Assembly: GCF_010858045.1 (NCBI RefSeq)
Contig: NZ_JAAGVC010000002.1
Span: 280,728-344,727 of the forward strand
Length of the DNA stretch: 64,000 nt
DNA from: Nocardia cyriacigeorgica
Lineage (GTDB): Bacteria; Actinomycetota; Actinomycetes; Mycobacteriales; Mycobacteriaceae
Direction: 5' to 3'
The notes under the pieces were generated by a model. The model searched no databases and was not told where the DNA came from. It saw only the letters and a list, made by a program, of their open reading frames with translations. This document shows positions 55,251 through 63,811 of this stretch, piece after piece; within the stretch, counting starts at the first letter, position 1, and each line of letters opens with the position of its first letter. The translations under genes were made by a program, and so were the position numbers.

Positions 55251-55982
55251 TCAGGCGTCGACGCCGAGTAGCCGCAGCAACCGGGCGACGTGCTCGGCGG
55301 CCTCCGGCGACGAATGCGGGCGCGGACGGGCGAGATCGATGCGGACCTCATCGGCGATGCGGCCGTGCTCTAGCACCAGCACACGATCGGCCAGTGCGAC
55401 CGCCTCCGCGACATCGTGGGTGACCAGCAGCACCCCGAATCCGCGTTCGGCCTGCAACCGCAGCAGTAGATCGTGCATGGCCAGGCGGGTCAGCGCGTCA
55501 AGGGCGCCGAACGGTTCGTCGAGCAGCAGCAATGTCGGGTGCGCGACCAATGCCCTGGCCAGGGCGACGCGCTGGGCCTCACCGCCGGAGAGGGTGAGCG
55601 GCCAGGCCTCGGCGCGCTCGCGCAGATTCACCTGCTCGAGCAGCTGCCGGGCGATCTTCTCGTCGGCCCGGCGATTACGCGGGCTCGGCCGCCCGAGCGC
55701 GACATTGCGCACGACCGGAAGCCACGGAATGAGCCGCGCCTCTTGGAAGACGATCGTCGGCTGCGCCTGCACCGTCACTGTTCCGCGATCGGCCTGTTCG
55801 AGGCCGCCGATGATCCGCAGCAGCGTCGACTTCCCGGAGCCGCTGCGCCCGACCAACGCGACGATCTCACCGGCGGCGATCTCGACGTCGACGCCATCGA
55901 GCACGCTGCGCCCGCCGAAGCTCTTGTCCAGGCCACTGATTCGAGCCGCCGCACGCGCGGCCACTTGCTGGGTGACGGTCAT
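55251..55982 (-). CDS. ssuB: ABC transporter ATP-binding protein, SsuB type
   Basis: The 243-residue ATPase has Walker A VGRSGSGKSTLLR, Q-loop TIVFQEARLIPWLPV, signature LSGGEAQRVALARAL and Walker B LLLLDEPFGALD. SsuB/TauB proteins share the EARLIPW Q-loop, which supports a sulfonate-class substrate. The ATG overlaps the permease stop (ATGA). Confidence 0.92.
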   Translation of the reverse strand: MTVTQQVAARAAARISGLDKSFGGRSVLDGVDVEIAAGEIVALVGRSGSGKSTLLRIIGGLEQADRGTVTVQAQPTIVFQEARLIPWLPVVRNVALGRPSPRNRRADEKIARQLLEQVNLRERAEAWPLTLSGGEAQRVALARALVAHPTLLLLDEPFGALDALTRLAMHDLLLRLQAERGFGVLLVTHDVAEAVALADRVLVLEHGRIADEVRIDLARPRPHSSPEAAEHVARLLRLLGVDA

Positions 55983-56797
55983 GGTTGAACCCCTCGGTCG
56001 ACGGACGGACGCCAGCGCAGCGCACGTTGTTCGAGCGCGCGCACGATCGCATCGGTGGCGAGCCCGAGCAGGCTGTAGATGAGCAGCCCGAAGATCACGA
56101 TGTCGGTGCGCAGGAATTCGCGGGCATTGTTGATCACGAAGCCGAGGCCGGCGCTCGCGTTGATCTGCTCGGCCACGATCAGCGACAGCCAGGCGATGCC
56201 GAGGCTCTGCCGCGCACCGACCAGGATCTGCGGCAACGCACCGGGCACGATGAGCAACCGCAGGCGTTCGGACAGCGACAGCTGCAGGGTGCGGCTCAGC
56301 TCCAGCAGCTTCGGATCCAGCTGACGAATACCGGCGAAGGTATTCAGGTACAGCGGGCAGAACACACCGAGGGCGATCAGGTAGATCTTCGGTTCCTCGC
56401 CGATCCCGAACCAGATGATGAACAGCGGGATCAGCCCGAACAGCGGGATGGTTCGCACCATCTGCAATGGCGGATCCAGCACGTATTCACCGGTCGTGCT
56501 GATTCCCGCGAGGATGCCGAGCACCAGCGCGAGCACCGCGCCGAGCAGGAATCCGTACAGCGCCCGCTCGCCCGACACCAGCAGCGCCTCGCCCAGTTGC
56601 CCGGACCGATACAGCTCCAGCCCGGCGTCGAGCACCACCGAAGGCGCGGGCAGTTTCTTCGCCGACACCCACCCACTGCTACTGGCGATCTGCCAGATCA
56701 CCAGCAGCGCGATCGGAGCCAGTGCACGCAGGAACCCCGGACGTCGATACAGCGGAACCCGCTGCTCGGCCCGCTCGGTGCGCCTCTCCATAAGCAT
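55979..56797 (-). CDS. ssuC: ABC transporter permease, SsuC type
   Basis: The 272-residue permease has six helices and the EAA loop region LSRTLQLSLSERLRLLIVPG, where FAGIRQLDPKLLELSRTLQL matches SsuC/TauC. It is the first gene of the operon C-B-A. ATG 56797 and 56791 are both possible starts. Confidence 0.92.
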   Translation of the reverse strand: MLMERRTERAEQRVPLYRRPGFLRALAPIALLVIWQIASSSGWVSAKKLPAPSVVLDAGLELYRSGQLGEALLVSGERALYGFLLGAVLALVLGILAGISTTGEYVLDPPLQMVRTIPLFGLIPLFIIWFGIGEEPKIYLIALGVFCPLYLNTFAGIRQLDPKLLELSRTLQLSLSERLRLLIVPGALPQILVGARQSLGIAWLSLIVAEQINASAGLGFVINNAREFLRTDIVIFGLLIYSLLGLATDAIVRALEQRALRWRPSVDRGVQP

Positions 56798-56901
56798 TCG
56801 TGCATGATGCGGGCCGGCGCGGGCCCGCCGACAGGGTTGTACTCAGGGTGAATCGATCGCGCGGCCGGTCGGCCGTTTCGTCCCCGTAGAGTCACGCTCC
56901 G

Positions 56902-57123
56902 ATGACTTACTATCCGCCGCAGAAGAATCCGCCGTCCGAGGGGCCCGCTGGAAATCCACCGCCCGCGAACTCACCGCACCCCGGGTTCGGTCCCGCGCCG
57001 GCGCAGTATCAGTACCCGCCGCAACCGTACGGTCCGCCGCAGCTGCCGCCCGAGCCGACGTCGACGCGGTCGTCGGCCCCCAGATCCAGCACGTCTTCGA
57101 CACCCTGCGCGGATAGCGCGTGA
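56902..57123 (+). CDS. Small proline-rich protein, possibly frameshifted
   Basis: The 73-codon frame reads MTYYPPQKNPPSEGPAGNPP and more Pro/Gln/Tyr-rich sequence up to PQPYGPPQLPPEP, as in cell-wall linkers. After about 57045 the frame becomes Ser/Thr/Arg-rich and loses character. A second frame there reads ARADVDAVVGPQIQHVFDTL and ends in a stop, which looks more natural, so a one-base frameshift is possible. Function unknown. Confidence 0.45.
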   Translation: MTYYPPQKNPPSEGPAGNPPPANSPHPGFGPAPAQYQYPPQPYGPPQLPPEPTSTRSSAPRSSTSSTPCADSA

Positions 57124-57131
57124 CCGCTCGT

Positions 57132-57152
57132 TAATGACAATGGTTATCATTA
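57132..57152. promoter_or_regulatory. Zur-type operator overlapping the cobW-family promoter
   Basis: TAATGA-C-AATGGTT-A-TCATTA is a 21-base near-perfect dyad of Zur/Fur type. The -10 box TATCAT (57145-57150) lies inside it, six bases from the start codon, so bound repressor would block transcription directly. Confidence 0.72.
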
Positions 57153-57156
57153 GCGG

Positions 57157-58293
57157 ATGACCACAGCGCAACTACCCGTCACCGTCCTGTCCGGATTCCT
57201 CGGCGCGGGCAAGACCACCCTGCTCAACCACATCCTGGCCAACCGGGAGGGTCGCCGGGTCGCGGTGATCGTCAATGACATGAGCGAGGTGAATATCGAC
57301 GCCGCGCTGGTCGCCGGGCAGGGGCATCTCGATCGCACCGAGGAGAAGCTGGTCGAGCTGACCAATGGCTGCATCTGCTGCACCCTGCGCGAAGATCTCA
57401 TCGAGGCGGTGGCCCGGCTGGCCGGGGAGGGGCGGTTCGATCAACTCGTCATCGAGTCGACGGGCATTTCCGAACCGATGCCGGTCGCTGCCACCTTCGA
57501 CTGGGAGTTCGAGGACGGGTTCAGTCTCGGATCCGTCGCCCGGCTCGACACCATGGTCACGGTGGTCGACGCCTCGACCTTCCTCGCCGAGATCGCCCGC
57601 GGGCAGGCGCTGGCCGAACGGAATATGCAAGCGGGTGAGGGCGATGAACGCGGAATCGCCGATCTGCTGGCCGATCAGGTGGAGTTCGCGGATGTGCTGC
57701 TGATTAACAAGACCGACCTGGTGAGCGAGAGCGCGGCCGGAGCCGTGGAGGCGGCGGTGCGGCGAATGAACCCGCGCGCCAAGGTCTTACGAACCCGCCA
57801 CGGCGTGGTCGAGCTGAGCGAAGTATTGAACACCGGCCGCTACGACCCCGTCGCAGCAGCCTCCACCGAAGGCTGGGCGGAGGAGCTGGCCGGCGGTCAC
57901 GTCCCGGAGACCGAGGAATACGGCATCAGCAGCCTCACCTACACCGCCGAACGCCCATTCCATCCGCAGCGGTTGTCCGAGGCGCTGGAACAACTGCGCG
58001 GCCTGCTGCGCAGCAAGGGTTTCTGCTGGATCGCGAGTCGATCCGACCTTGCCGCCATCTGGTCGCAAGCCGGGCCGAATCTGGTATTCGAACCGGCCGC
58101 GTGGTGGTCCTCGCTCGAGATCCCGGCCGGGCAGGAGATCGTCTTCATCGGCATAAAGCTCAATCGCGACCATATTCGAGCCCTACTCGACCGCGCGCTG
58201 CTCACCGACGCCGAAATGGATGCGGGCCCGCAGGCCTGGGCGAGCTACCCCGACCCGTTCCCCGCCTGGGGCGAACTCCACGAACACGCCTGA
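57157..58293 (+). CDS. G3E/COG0523 GTPase, putative zinc metallochaperone (CobW family)
   Basis: The 378-residue protein has the P-loop [15 protein letters not shown], the metal motif [13 protein letters not shown] (C-x-C-C), [12 protein letters not shown] and NKTDLV, all typical of the G3E subfamily. The CobW C-terminal domain ([38 protein letters not shown]) follows. Zur-regulated members hand zinc to proteins during zinc starvation. The dyad upstream and the leaderless start support that role here. Confidence 0.92.
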   Translation: MTTAQLPVTVLSGFLGAGKTTLLNHILANREGRRVAVIVNDMSEVNIDAALVAGQGHLDRTEEKLVELTNGCICCTLREDLIEAVARLAGEGRFDQLVIESTGISEPMPVAATFDWEFEDGFSLGSVARLDTMVTVVDASTFLAEIARGQALAERNMQAGEGDERGIADLLADQVEFADVLLINKTDLVSESAAGAVEAAVRRMNPRAKVLRTRHGVVELSEVLNTGRYDPVAAASTEGWAEELAGGHVPETEEYGISSLTYTAERPFHPQRLSEALEQLRGLLRSKGFCWIASRSDLAAIWSQAGPNLVFEPAAWWSSLEIPAGQEIVFIGIKLNRDHIRALLDRALLTDAEMDAGPQAWASYPDPFPAWGELHEHA

Positions 58294-58313
58294 GCCGCCT
58301 CCCGCACGGCGAC

Positions 58314-58342
58314 GGCCCAGGTCCGGCGGCGGGACCTGGGCC
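58314..58342. terminator. Bidirectional terminator between convergent genes
   Basis: GGCCCAGGTCC and its exact complement GGACCTGGGCC enclose GGCGGCG. The hairpin sits between the GTPase gene and the epoxide hydrolase gene that converge on it. Confidence 0.85.
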
Positions 58343-58356
58343 GGTGCGCGAGGATG

Positions 58357-59490
58357 TCAGCTCAGCTTCTCGAAGAACTGCCGGATATCGCCGGTCAAGA
58401 CCGCCGGCGCCTCGTGTGCGGCGAAATGCCCTGCGGCGTCATTGGGTCCGCCGACGACCGAAACGACATCGTAGGAATTCCAGCTGACGATATTGCTGTG
58501 GTCGCGTTCGGCGAATCGCCGCATCGACTGGAAATCGCCCGTGAACATGGCCAGCGCGGTCGGCGTCGTGGTCGGCTCCGCGGGCTGCTCGCTCGCGTGG
58601 GCCTGCTCGTAGTAGAAGCGAATCGAGGTGGGGCCGGTGCCGGTCAGCCAGTACAGCGCGATGTTCGCGATCACGAACTCCTTGTCCAGGCTCTCGCCGA
58701 ACAGCTGCGCATTCCATCCGAGCAGCCCGAGCAGGGAATCCGCCAGCGCGTACGCCAGGGTCTGCGGCTGCTGGCTGCAGAAGACGTTGAATCCCATCTT
58801 GTTGTCCTGGAACCACTTCAGATGTTCGAGCGCCGCCAGGTCGTCAGCGGAAATGCCCTCGAACTCGGCCGGATCGCCCGACGGGAACGAGAACAGCTGG
58901 GTGACGTGCACGCCGACCACCCGATCTGGCGCGATCCGGCCGATCTCCGGCGAGATCATCGAGCCGCCATCGTTGCCGATCGCCCCGAACCGCTCATAGC
59001 CCAGCTGGGTCATCAGCTCCACCCACGCCTTGGCCGTGCGCTGCACGTTCCATCCGGTGCTGCGGGTCGGGCCGGAGAAACCGAACCCGGGCAGCGATGG
59101 GATCACCACGTGGAAGGCGGGTGCGTCGGGCGATTCCGGCGCGGTCAGCAGCTCGATGACGTCGAGGTATTCCAGCACCGAACCCGGCCAGCCATGGGTG
59201 AGGATCACCGGCAGCGCGTCCTCGCGCTCGGACCGGACGTGCAGGAAGTGGATGCTCTCACCGTCGATGTCGGCGATGAACTGAGGGTAGGCATTGAGCC
59301 GCGCCTCCACCGCCCGCCAGTCGAACTCGTCGAGCCAGTATTCGGCGAGCCCGCGCACCCGATCGCCCGGCACGCCATAGGAATCGCCGACGCCGGGCAG
59401 CTCGTCCGGCCACAGGGCGCGCTGCAACCGCTCGGTCAGGTCGTCGAGGCGGGCCTGCGGGATGTCGACGGTGAAGGGACGGACGGTCAT
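58357..59490 (-). CDS. Epoxide hydrolase (alpha/beta fold)
   Basis: The 377-residue protein has an EHN N-terminal domain (RPFTVDIPQARLDDLTERLQ), oxyanion HGWP in VILTHGWPGSVLEY and nucleophile-region GAIGNDGGSMIS with the expected aspartate. Lid tyrosines lie in the mid part and a histidine near GHFAAHEAPAVL. It should open epoxides by hydrolysis. It is divergent from a TetR gene across a 50-base dyad, so xenobiotic or lipid-epoxide induction is likely. Confidence 0.9.
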   Translation of the reverse strand: MTVRPFTVDIPQARLDDLTERLQRALWPDELPGVGDSYGVPGDRVRGLAEYWLDEFDWRAVEARLNAYPQFIADIDGESIHFLHVRSEREDALPVILTHGWPGSVLEYLDVIELLTAPESPDAPAFHVVIPSLPGFGFSGPTRSTGWNVQRTAKAWVELMTQLGYERFGAIGNDGGSMISPEIGRIAPDRVVGVHVTQLFSFPSGDPAEFEGISADDLAALEHLKWFQDNKMGFNVFCSQQPQTLAYALADSLLGLLGWNAQLFGESLDKEFVIANIALYWLTGTGPTSIRFYYEQAHASEQPAEPTTTPTALAMFTGDFQSMRRFAERDHSNIVSWNSYDVVSVVGGPNDAAGHFAAHEAPAVLTGDIRQFFEKLS

Positions 59491-59510
59491 GGCGAGCTCC
59501 TCGGTATTGG

Positions 59511-59560
59511 AACGGAATGTTTCGTTCTGTTCACACCGTAACAGAACGGATCATTCCGTT
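59511..59560. promoter_or_regulatory. 50-base TetR-type dyad between epoxide hydrolase and TetR genes
   Basis: Outer arms AACGGAATG (59511-59519) and CATTCCGTT (59552-59560), and inner arms CGTTCTGTT (59523-59531) and AACAGAACG (59540-59548), are symmetric about one centre. Each side also holds a 16-base element of form AACGGA...CGTT, so two operator copies are likely. Confidence 0.72.
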
Positions 59561-59580
59561 TCAAGTGCTAGCCTGAAGCC

Positions 59581-60234
59581 ATGCCGAAAACATCCGACGC
59601 ACCAGCTCAGAAGGGATTGCCCGGCCGCAAGGCCCAGGCCGCCCGCAATGACAGCATCATCCTCGACGCGGCCCGGGCGGTGTTCCTCGCCGATGCCGCC
59701 GCGCCGATCTCGGCCGTCGCCGAACGCGCCGGCGTCGGCATCAGCGCGCTCTATCGCCGCTATCCGAGCAAGGACGTGCTGCTGCGCACCCTCTGTTACG
59801 ACGGCCTGCGCCGTTACAACACCGAAGCCGAAGCGGCACTGGAGGATTCGGATGGCTGGCGCGGTCTCGTCGGTTTCCTGGAGCGAGTGGTGGACGCCGA
59901 TGTCCACTCCCTCACCGTGCGTCTGGCGGGAACGTTCACGCCGGACGATTCGATCGTGCCCGACGTGCAGCGCTCCGGTGAGCTGACGTCGGAACTGGTC
60001 CGGCGGGCCCACGCCACCGGCCGGCTTCGCCCCGAGGTGACCGACCTCGACCTGGGATTGGTGCTCGACGCCTGCGCTGCCGTCGGCACCCCCGAACCCG
60101 AACGCACCAGACAATTGCGTCGACGAGTACTCGCCCTGCTGGTCGAGGGCATGGCCGCCGCAGGCGAACTACCCGGTCCCGCACCGCAGCCGGGAGAGTT
60201 CGCCTGGCGCTGGCAACCGCGCACCGGCCGGTGA
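59581..60234 (+). CDS. TetR family transcriptional regulator
   Basis: The 217-residue protein has the HTH (DSIILDAARAVFLADAAAPI, then VAERAGVGISALYRRYPSKD) and the SBI-type C-terminal domain. TAGCCT lies six bases before the ATG (leaderless). It faces the epoxide hydrolase gene across the 50-base dyad, so it probably represses that gene and itself. Confidence 0.92.
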   Translation: MPKTSDAPAQKGLPGRKAQAARNDSIILDAARAVFLADAAAPISAVAERAGVGISALYRRYPSKDVLLRTLCYDGLRRYNTEAEAALEDSDGWRGLVGFLERVVDADVHSLTVRLAGTFTPDDSIVPDVQRSGELTSELVRRAHATGRLRPEVTDLDLGLVLDACAAVGTPEPERTRQLRRRVLALLVEGMAAAGELPGPAPQPGEFAWRWQPRTGR

Positions 60235-60237
60235 GCA

Positions 60238-60861
60238 TCAGTTCGAGATGCCGACCGCCCGATGCAGATAGGTGCGGTCGGTGAGCTGATCCAGCATGAA
60301 ATCGGCAATGTCGGCGCGTGAGATCTTCAGCGACAGCCCGGCTTCGTCGCCAGCGAAGCCCTGCCGATAGGTGCCGGTCGCGGGCCCATCGGTGAACGCA
60401 CTCGGGCGCACGATCGTCCAGTCGAGATCGCTGGCGCGCACATACTCCTCCTGGCGGACGTGGTCGTTGTAGGCCGGCCGCAGCACCAGGCCGAACAGGA
60501 TGTACTTCCACAGGAAGTTCAGGTTGGGCCTGCTGTCGCCGACACCGAGGGTGGACTGGCAGATCAACCGCTTGACGCCGTTGCGGCGCATCGCCTCGAT
60601 GACGGTGCGCGTCCCCTCGGCCCGCACCACCCCCTTGCGGCCGTTGCCGAGGGAGATCAGCACCGCGTCCTGACCCGCGACGGCGCCCTCGACGGCGGCC
60701 GGGTCCAGCACGTCGCCCTCGAGCACCCGCAGGTTGTCGTGGGTGGTGCTCACCCGGCTCGCGTCGCGCGTGAGGACGGTGACCTCGTGGCCCTGCCGCA
60801 AGGCCCGTTCGAGGACGTGGCGGCCGAGGGTACCGGTGGCTCCGAAGATCGCGATTCGCAT
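60238..60861 (-). CDS. NAD(P)-binding atypical SDR (NmrA/SDR_a5-like)
   Basis: The 207-residue protein starts at ATG 60861 and opens MRIAIFGATGTLGRHVLERA, the GxxGxxG dinucleotide motif. VLEGDVLDPAAVEGA and LDWTIVRPSAFTDGP are typical of flavin-reductase-like atypical SDRs. The usual YxxxK catalytic pair is not evident, so it may bind NAD(P)H as a sensor or reductase. It converges on the TetR gene with a three-base gap. Confidence 0.86.
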   Translation of the reverse strand: MRIAIFGATGTLGRHVLERALRQGHEVTVLTRDASRVSTTHDNLRVLEGDVLDPAAVEGAVAGQDAVLISLGNGRKGVVRAEGTRTVIEAMRRNGVKRLICQSTLGVGDSRPNLNFLWKYILFGLVLRPAYNDHVRQEEYVRASDLDWTIVRPSAFTDGPATGTYRQGFAGDEAGLSLKISRADIADFMLDQLTDRTYLHRAVGISN

Positions 60862-61003
60862 GGTGTTCTCCTGAATTCTCGAAAGCTGTTGTTTCGTTGG
60901 TGAATCCAGTACACCCGCAGCGATCGAGACGTTCCATGGTCTGCGATCTCGCAAACATAAGCGGGCGTCTCACTCCCGCTCATGATCGCTGGGCTTCAGA
61001 ACC

Positions 61004-62254
61004 TCAGGCCCGGCCGAGCGCGAGCGCGACATTGTGCCCGCCGAAACCGAACGAATTGGTCAGCGCGTAGTCGATCCGCTGCGGACGCGCCGCGCCGGCG
61101 ACGATATCGAGGTCGACGTCCGGATTCTCCAGATTGAGCGTCGGCGGCACGACCTGTTCGCGCAGCGTCAGGGCGGTGATGATGGTTTCCAACGCACCGA
61201 CCGCGCCGATGGAGTGCCCGAGGGCCGATTTCGGAGCGTAGATCGACGCCGTCGGCGTGACCGCGGTGATGGCATTGGCCTCGGAGGCGTCGCCGATCGA
61301 CGTCGACGTGGCGTGCGCGTTGACATGCTGGATATCCGAATCCGTCAGTCCCGCGGTGCTGATCGCCTTCCGCATCGCGCGTGCGGCACCGTTGCCCTCC
61401 GGTTCGGAGGCGACGATGTGGTAGGCGTCGGAGGTGATGCCCGCACCGAGCACCCTGGCGTGCGGGCGCGCACCTCTGGCCCGGGCGTGGCGCTCGGATT
61501 CGAGCACGACCAGCGCTCCCGCCTCACCGAAGACGAAACCGTCACGATCCCGGTCGAACGGCCGCGACGCGCGTTCGGGCTCGTCGTTGCGGGTGCTCAT
61601 GGCCCGCATCATGGCGAAACTCGCGATCGGCACCGCATGGATATGGCCTTCGACGCCGCCCGCGACGACCACGTCGGCCTCGCCGGTACGGATCAGCCGC
61701 CAGGCATGCGCGATCGCCTCCGACCCCGACGAACATGCTGAGACCGGAGCGTAAACCCCTGCCCTGGCGCCGATTTCGAGACTCACCGCGGCGGCCGGAC
61801 CGTTCGGCATGACCATCGGGACGGTCATCGGCGCCACCTTCCGATAACCGCCCGCGCGCATCGCGTCGACCGCGTCGATCAGGGCGTCACCACCACCGAG
61901 GCCGGTACCGATGACGACCGCGAGCCGCTCGCCGTCCACCTCCGGCGCGCCGGCCGCCCGCCACACCCGGCGGCCGAGTACCAGCGCCAGCTGTTCCACA
62001 TACGAATGCCTGCGCTGCTCGACCCTGGTCAGCTCGCCCGCCGGATTCTCGGCCAGTTTGCCGCCGATCCGGACCGGAAGGCCTTCGGCGAAGTCGTCGT
62101 CCAGCGGGCCGATGCCGGTGCGGCCGCGCAGCAGCTTCGACCAGGTCGCGTCCATATCGGCGGCCAGCGAGGTGGTGGCCGCGTACGCCGTCATGACCAC
62201 GCCGTCCGTCGTCACCGGAGTTTCTGAAGCGACTGTTACATTCACGATTGACAT
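61004..62254 (-). CDS. Beta-ketoacyl-ACP synthase II-like (KAS/FabF family)
   Basis: The 416-residue thiolase-fold enzyme has the catalytic cysteine in [15 protein letters not shown], histidines in [12 protein letters not shown] and [11 protein letters not shown], and [13 protein letters not shown] near the end. The pattern matches KasA/KasB of FAS-II. It lies alone and is divergent from a TetR gene, so it may be an auxiliary, regulated KAS rather than a housekeeping one. Confidence 0.92.
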   Translation of the reverse strand: MSIVNVTVASETPVTTDGVVMTAYAATTSLAADMDATWSKLLRGRTGIGPLDDDFAEGLPVRIGGKLAENPAGELTRVEQRRHSYVEQLALVLGRRVWRAAGAPEVDGERLAVVIGTGLGGGDALIDAVDAMRAGGYRKVAPMTVPMVMPNGPAAAVSLEIGARAGVYAPVSACSSGSEAIAHAWRLIRTGEADVVVAGGVEGHIHAVPIASFAMMRAMSTRNDEPERASRPFDRDRDGFVFGEAGALVVLESERHARARGARPHARVLGAGITSDAYHIVASEPEGNGAARAMRKAISTAGLTDSDIQHVNAHATSTSIGDASEANAITAVTPTASIYAPKSALGHSIGAVGALETIITALTLREQVVPPTLNLENPDVDLDIVAGAARPQRIDYALTNSFGFGGHNVALALGRA

Positions 62255-62260
62255 GGATAC

Positions 62261-62278
62261 CTGTACCAATCGCTACAG
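62261..62278. promoter_or_regulatory. Candidate operator between the KAS and TetR genes
   Basis: CTGTA-N8-TACAG is a five-base dyad in the only 31 bases between the two start codons, overlapping the TACAGT -10 box of the TetR gene. Both promoters must share this space. Confidence 0.5.
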
Positions 62279-62285
62279 TCAACCC

Positions 62286-62843
62286 ATGGCCCGCCCTCTC
62301 GACCACGCCAAACGCACCGAGCTCCTGGCCGCCGTGGTGCGGTATATCGCCGAGCACGGCCTCGCCGACCTGTCACTTCGCCCGCTCGCCGCCGAGCTGG
62401 GCACCAGTTCACGGATGCTCATCTACTACTTCGAGACCAAGGAGAATCTGCTGGTCCAGGCGCTGGCGACACAACGACCCGATATCGCCGCCCTGTTCGC
62501 CGGCATCACCGATGCGGCCGCACTGCGGGAGCGGCTGTGGGATTTCTGGGTCGCGAACAGCGCGGGCGAGGGCGTCACCAGCGTCAAGGTGATGATGCAG
62601 GTGCTCGGCGCGGCGTGCGCACCCCACGGTCCGTACGCCGGTTACGCCGAGGAGGCCATCGGCGTCTTCGTGCAGAGCCTGTCCGCGGGCCTGCGCCGCG
62701 TCGACACCATCGACGACCCGGAAGTCGTTGCCACCCTGCTGATTTCCGGGCTGCGCGGCATCCTGCAGGACCGGCTCATCACCGGCGATGCCGACCGCAC
62801 CGACCGCGCGGCCCGCCGCCTGATCGAGCACACCGTGCGCTGA
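62286..62843 (+). CDS. TetR family transcriptional regulator
   Basis: The 185-residue protein has the HTH (RTELLAAVVRYIAEHGLADL, then LAAELGTSSRMLIYYFETKE). TACAGT ends six bases before the ATG. It is divergent from the KAS gene and likely controls it in response to an acyl or other hydrophobic ligand. Confidence 0.9.
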   Translation: MARPLDHAKRTELLAAVVRYIAEHGLADLSLRPLAAELGTSSRMLIYYFETKENLLVQALATQRPDIAALFAGITDAAALRERLWDFWVANSAGEGVTSVKVMMQVLGAACAPHGPYAGYAEEAIGVFVQSLSAGLRRVDTIDDPEVVATLLISGLRGILQDRLITGDADRTDRAARRLIEHTVR

Positions 62844-62888
62844 TTCCGGTCCGCCGTTTCTGTCGGTACCCACTGCCATACTGCCGGC

Positions 62889-63407
62889 ATGGCTGAATCC
62901 GGTAGCACCCCAGATACCAGCAAGACCATTTCCTACGACGATCCCGACGCCCCCTGGAATCGGGAGTATTCGCCCGAGGAGGTCGCCACCTGGAACGACG
63001 ACATCATCCGCGAGTTCCGGGAGAACGGCGGCGCGGTCGGCGGCGATTACGCCGGCTCCACCCTGCTCATCCTCACCACCACCGGCGCCAAATCCGGCCG
63101 CCCCCACACCGTCGTCCTCGGCGCCCTCTACCGCGACGACACCCTCTATGTCAGCTCCTTCATCGAAGACCGCTACCCCGCCTGGTATCACAATGTCCGG
63201 GCGAACCCCGAGGTAACAGTCGAACTCGGCCCCACCACCTACCGAGCCACCGCCGAAGCGCTCACCGGCGAACGCTACGACGAATTCGCAGCCTGGGCGC
63301 TCCGCGAGAACCCACTGTTGGCCGACTACCAATCGAAGGTGTCGAAGCCGCTACCGCTGGTGGTGCTGACGCTGGTTGAGCCGATCGAGGCGGGCAAGTC
63401 CGAATAG
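62889..63407 (+). CDS. Deazaflavin (F420)-dependent nitroreductase-family protein, Ddn/DUF385 type
   Basis: The 172-residue protein has STLLILTTTGAKSGRPHTVV, YVSSFIEDRYPAWYHNVRAN and PEVTVELGPTTYRATAEAL, the split-barrel signature of F420H2-dependent quinone or nitro reductases. An extra 50-residue N-terminal stretch precedes the barrel. CATACT lies six bases before the ATG. Presence of this family implies an F420 producer. Confidence 0.9.
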   Translation: MAESGSTPDTSKTISYDDPDAPWNREYSPEEVATWNDDIIREFRENGGAVGGDYAGSTLLILTTTGAKSGRPHTVVLGALYRDDTLYVSSFIEDRYPAWYHNVRANPEVTVELGPTTYRATAEALTGERYDEFAAWALRENPLLADYQSKVSKPLPLVVLTLVEPIEAGKSE

Positions 63408-63799
63408 CCGGGCTCGAGGTCTGGTCGCAGTCCTCCCTGATGGCTCGACGACGACGCCGACTGCACCGCCCGTCCGGCTCGGGGTGACGTGCGAAACCGC
63501 CGACCGGCACCCCGATAAGGTGGGCGGGTGGAATTGCTGCCCTTGGTACCCAGTGGTCGGACGCCGGTTCGGGCGCTCACTATCGCCGGAACGGACTCGG
63601 GTGGTGGGGCCGGGATTCAGGCGGATTCGCGGACCATGGCGATGTGCGGGGTGCACGCATGTGTGGCGGTGGCAGCGGTGACGGTGCAGAACTCGGTGGG
63701 GGTGAGCGGGTTCCACGAGATTCCGCCGCAGATCGTCGCCGATCAGGTGCGGTCGGTGGTCGGGGATATCGGAGTGGGCGCGGCGAAGACCGGAATGCT

Positions 63800-63811
63800 G
63801 GCGTCGACGCC
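63800..63811. repeat. 12-bp perfect palindrome at the thiD inversion junction
   Basis: GGCGTCGACGCC equals its own complement. ThiD similarity switches strand exactly here: plus-strand residues end LASTPLI and minus-strand ThiD residues end at LISGVD over the same bases. Confidence 0.8.
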
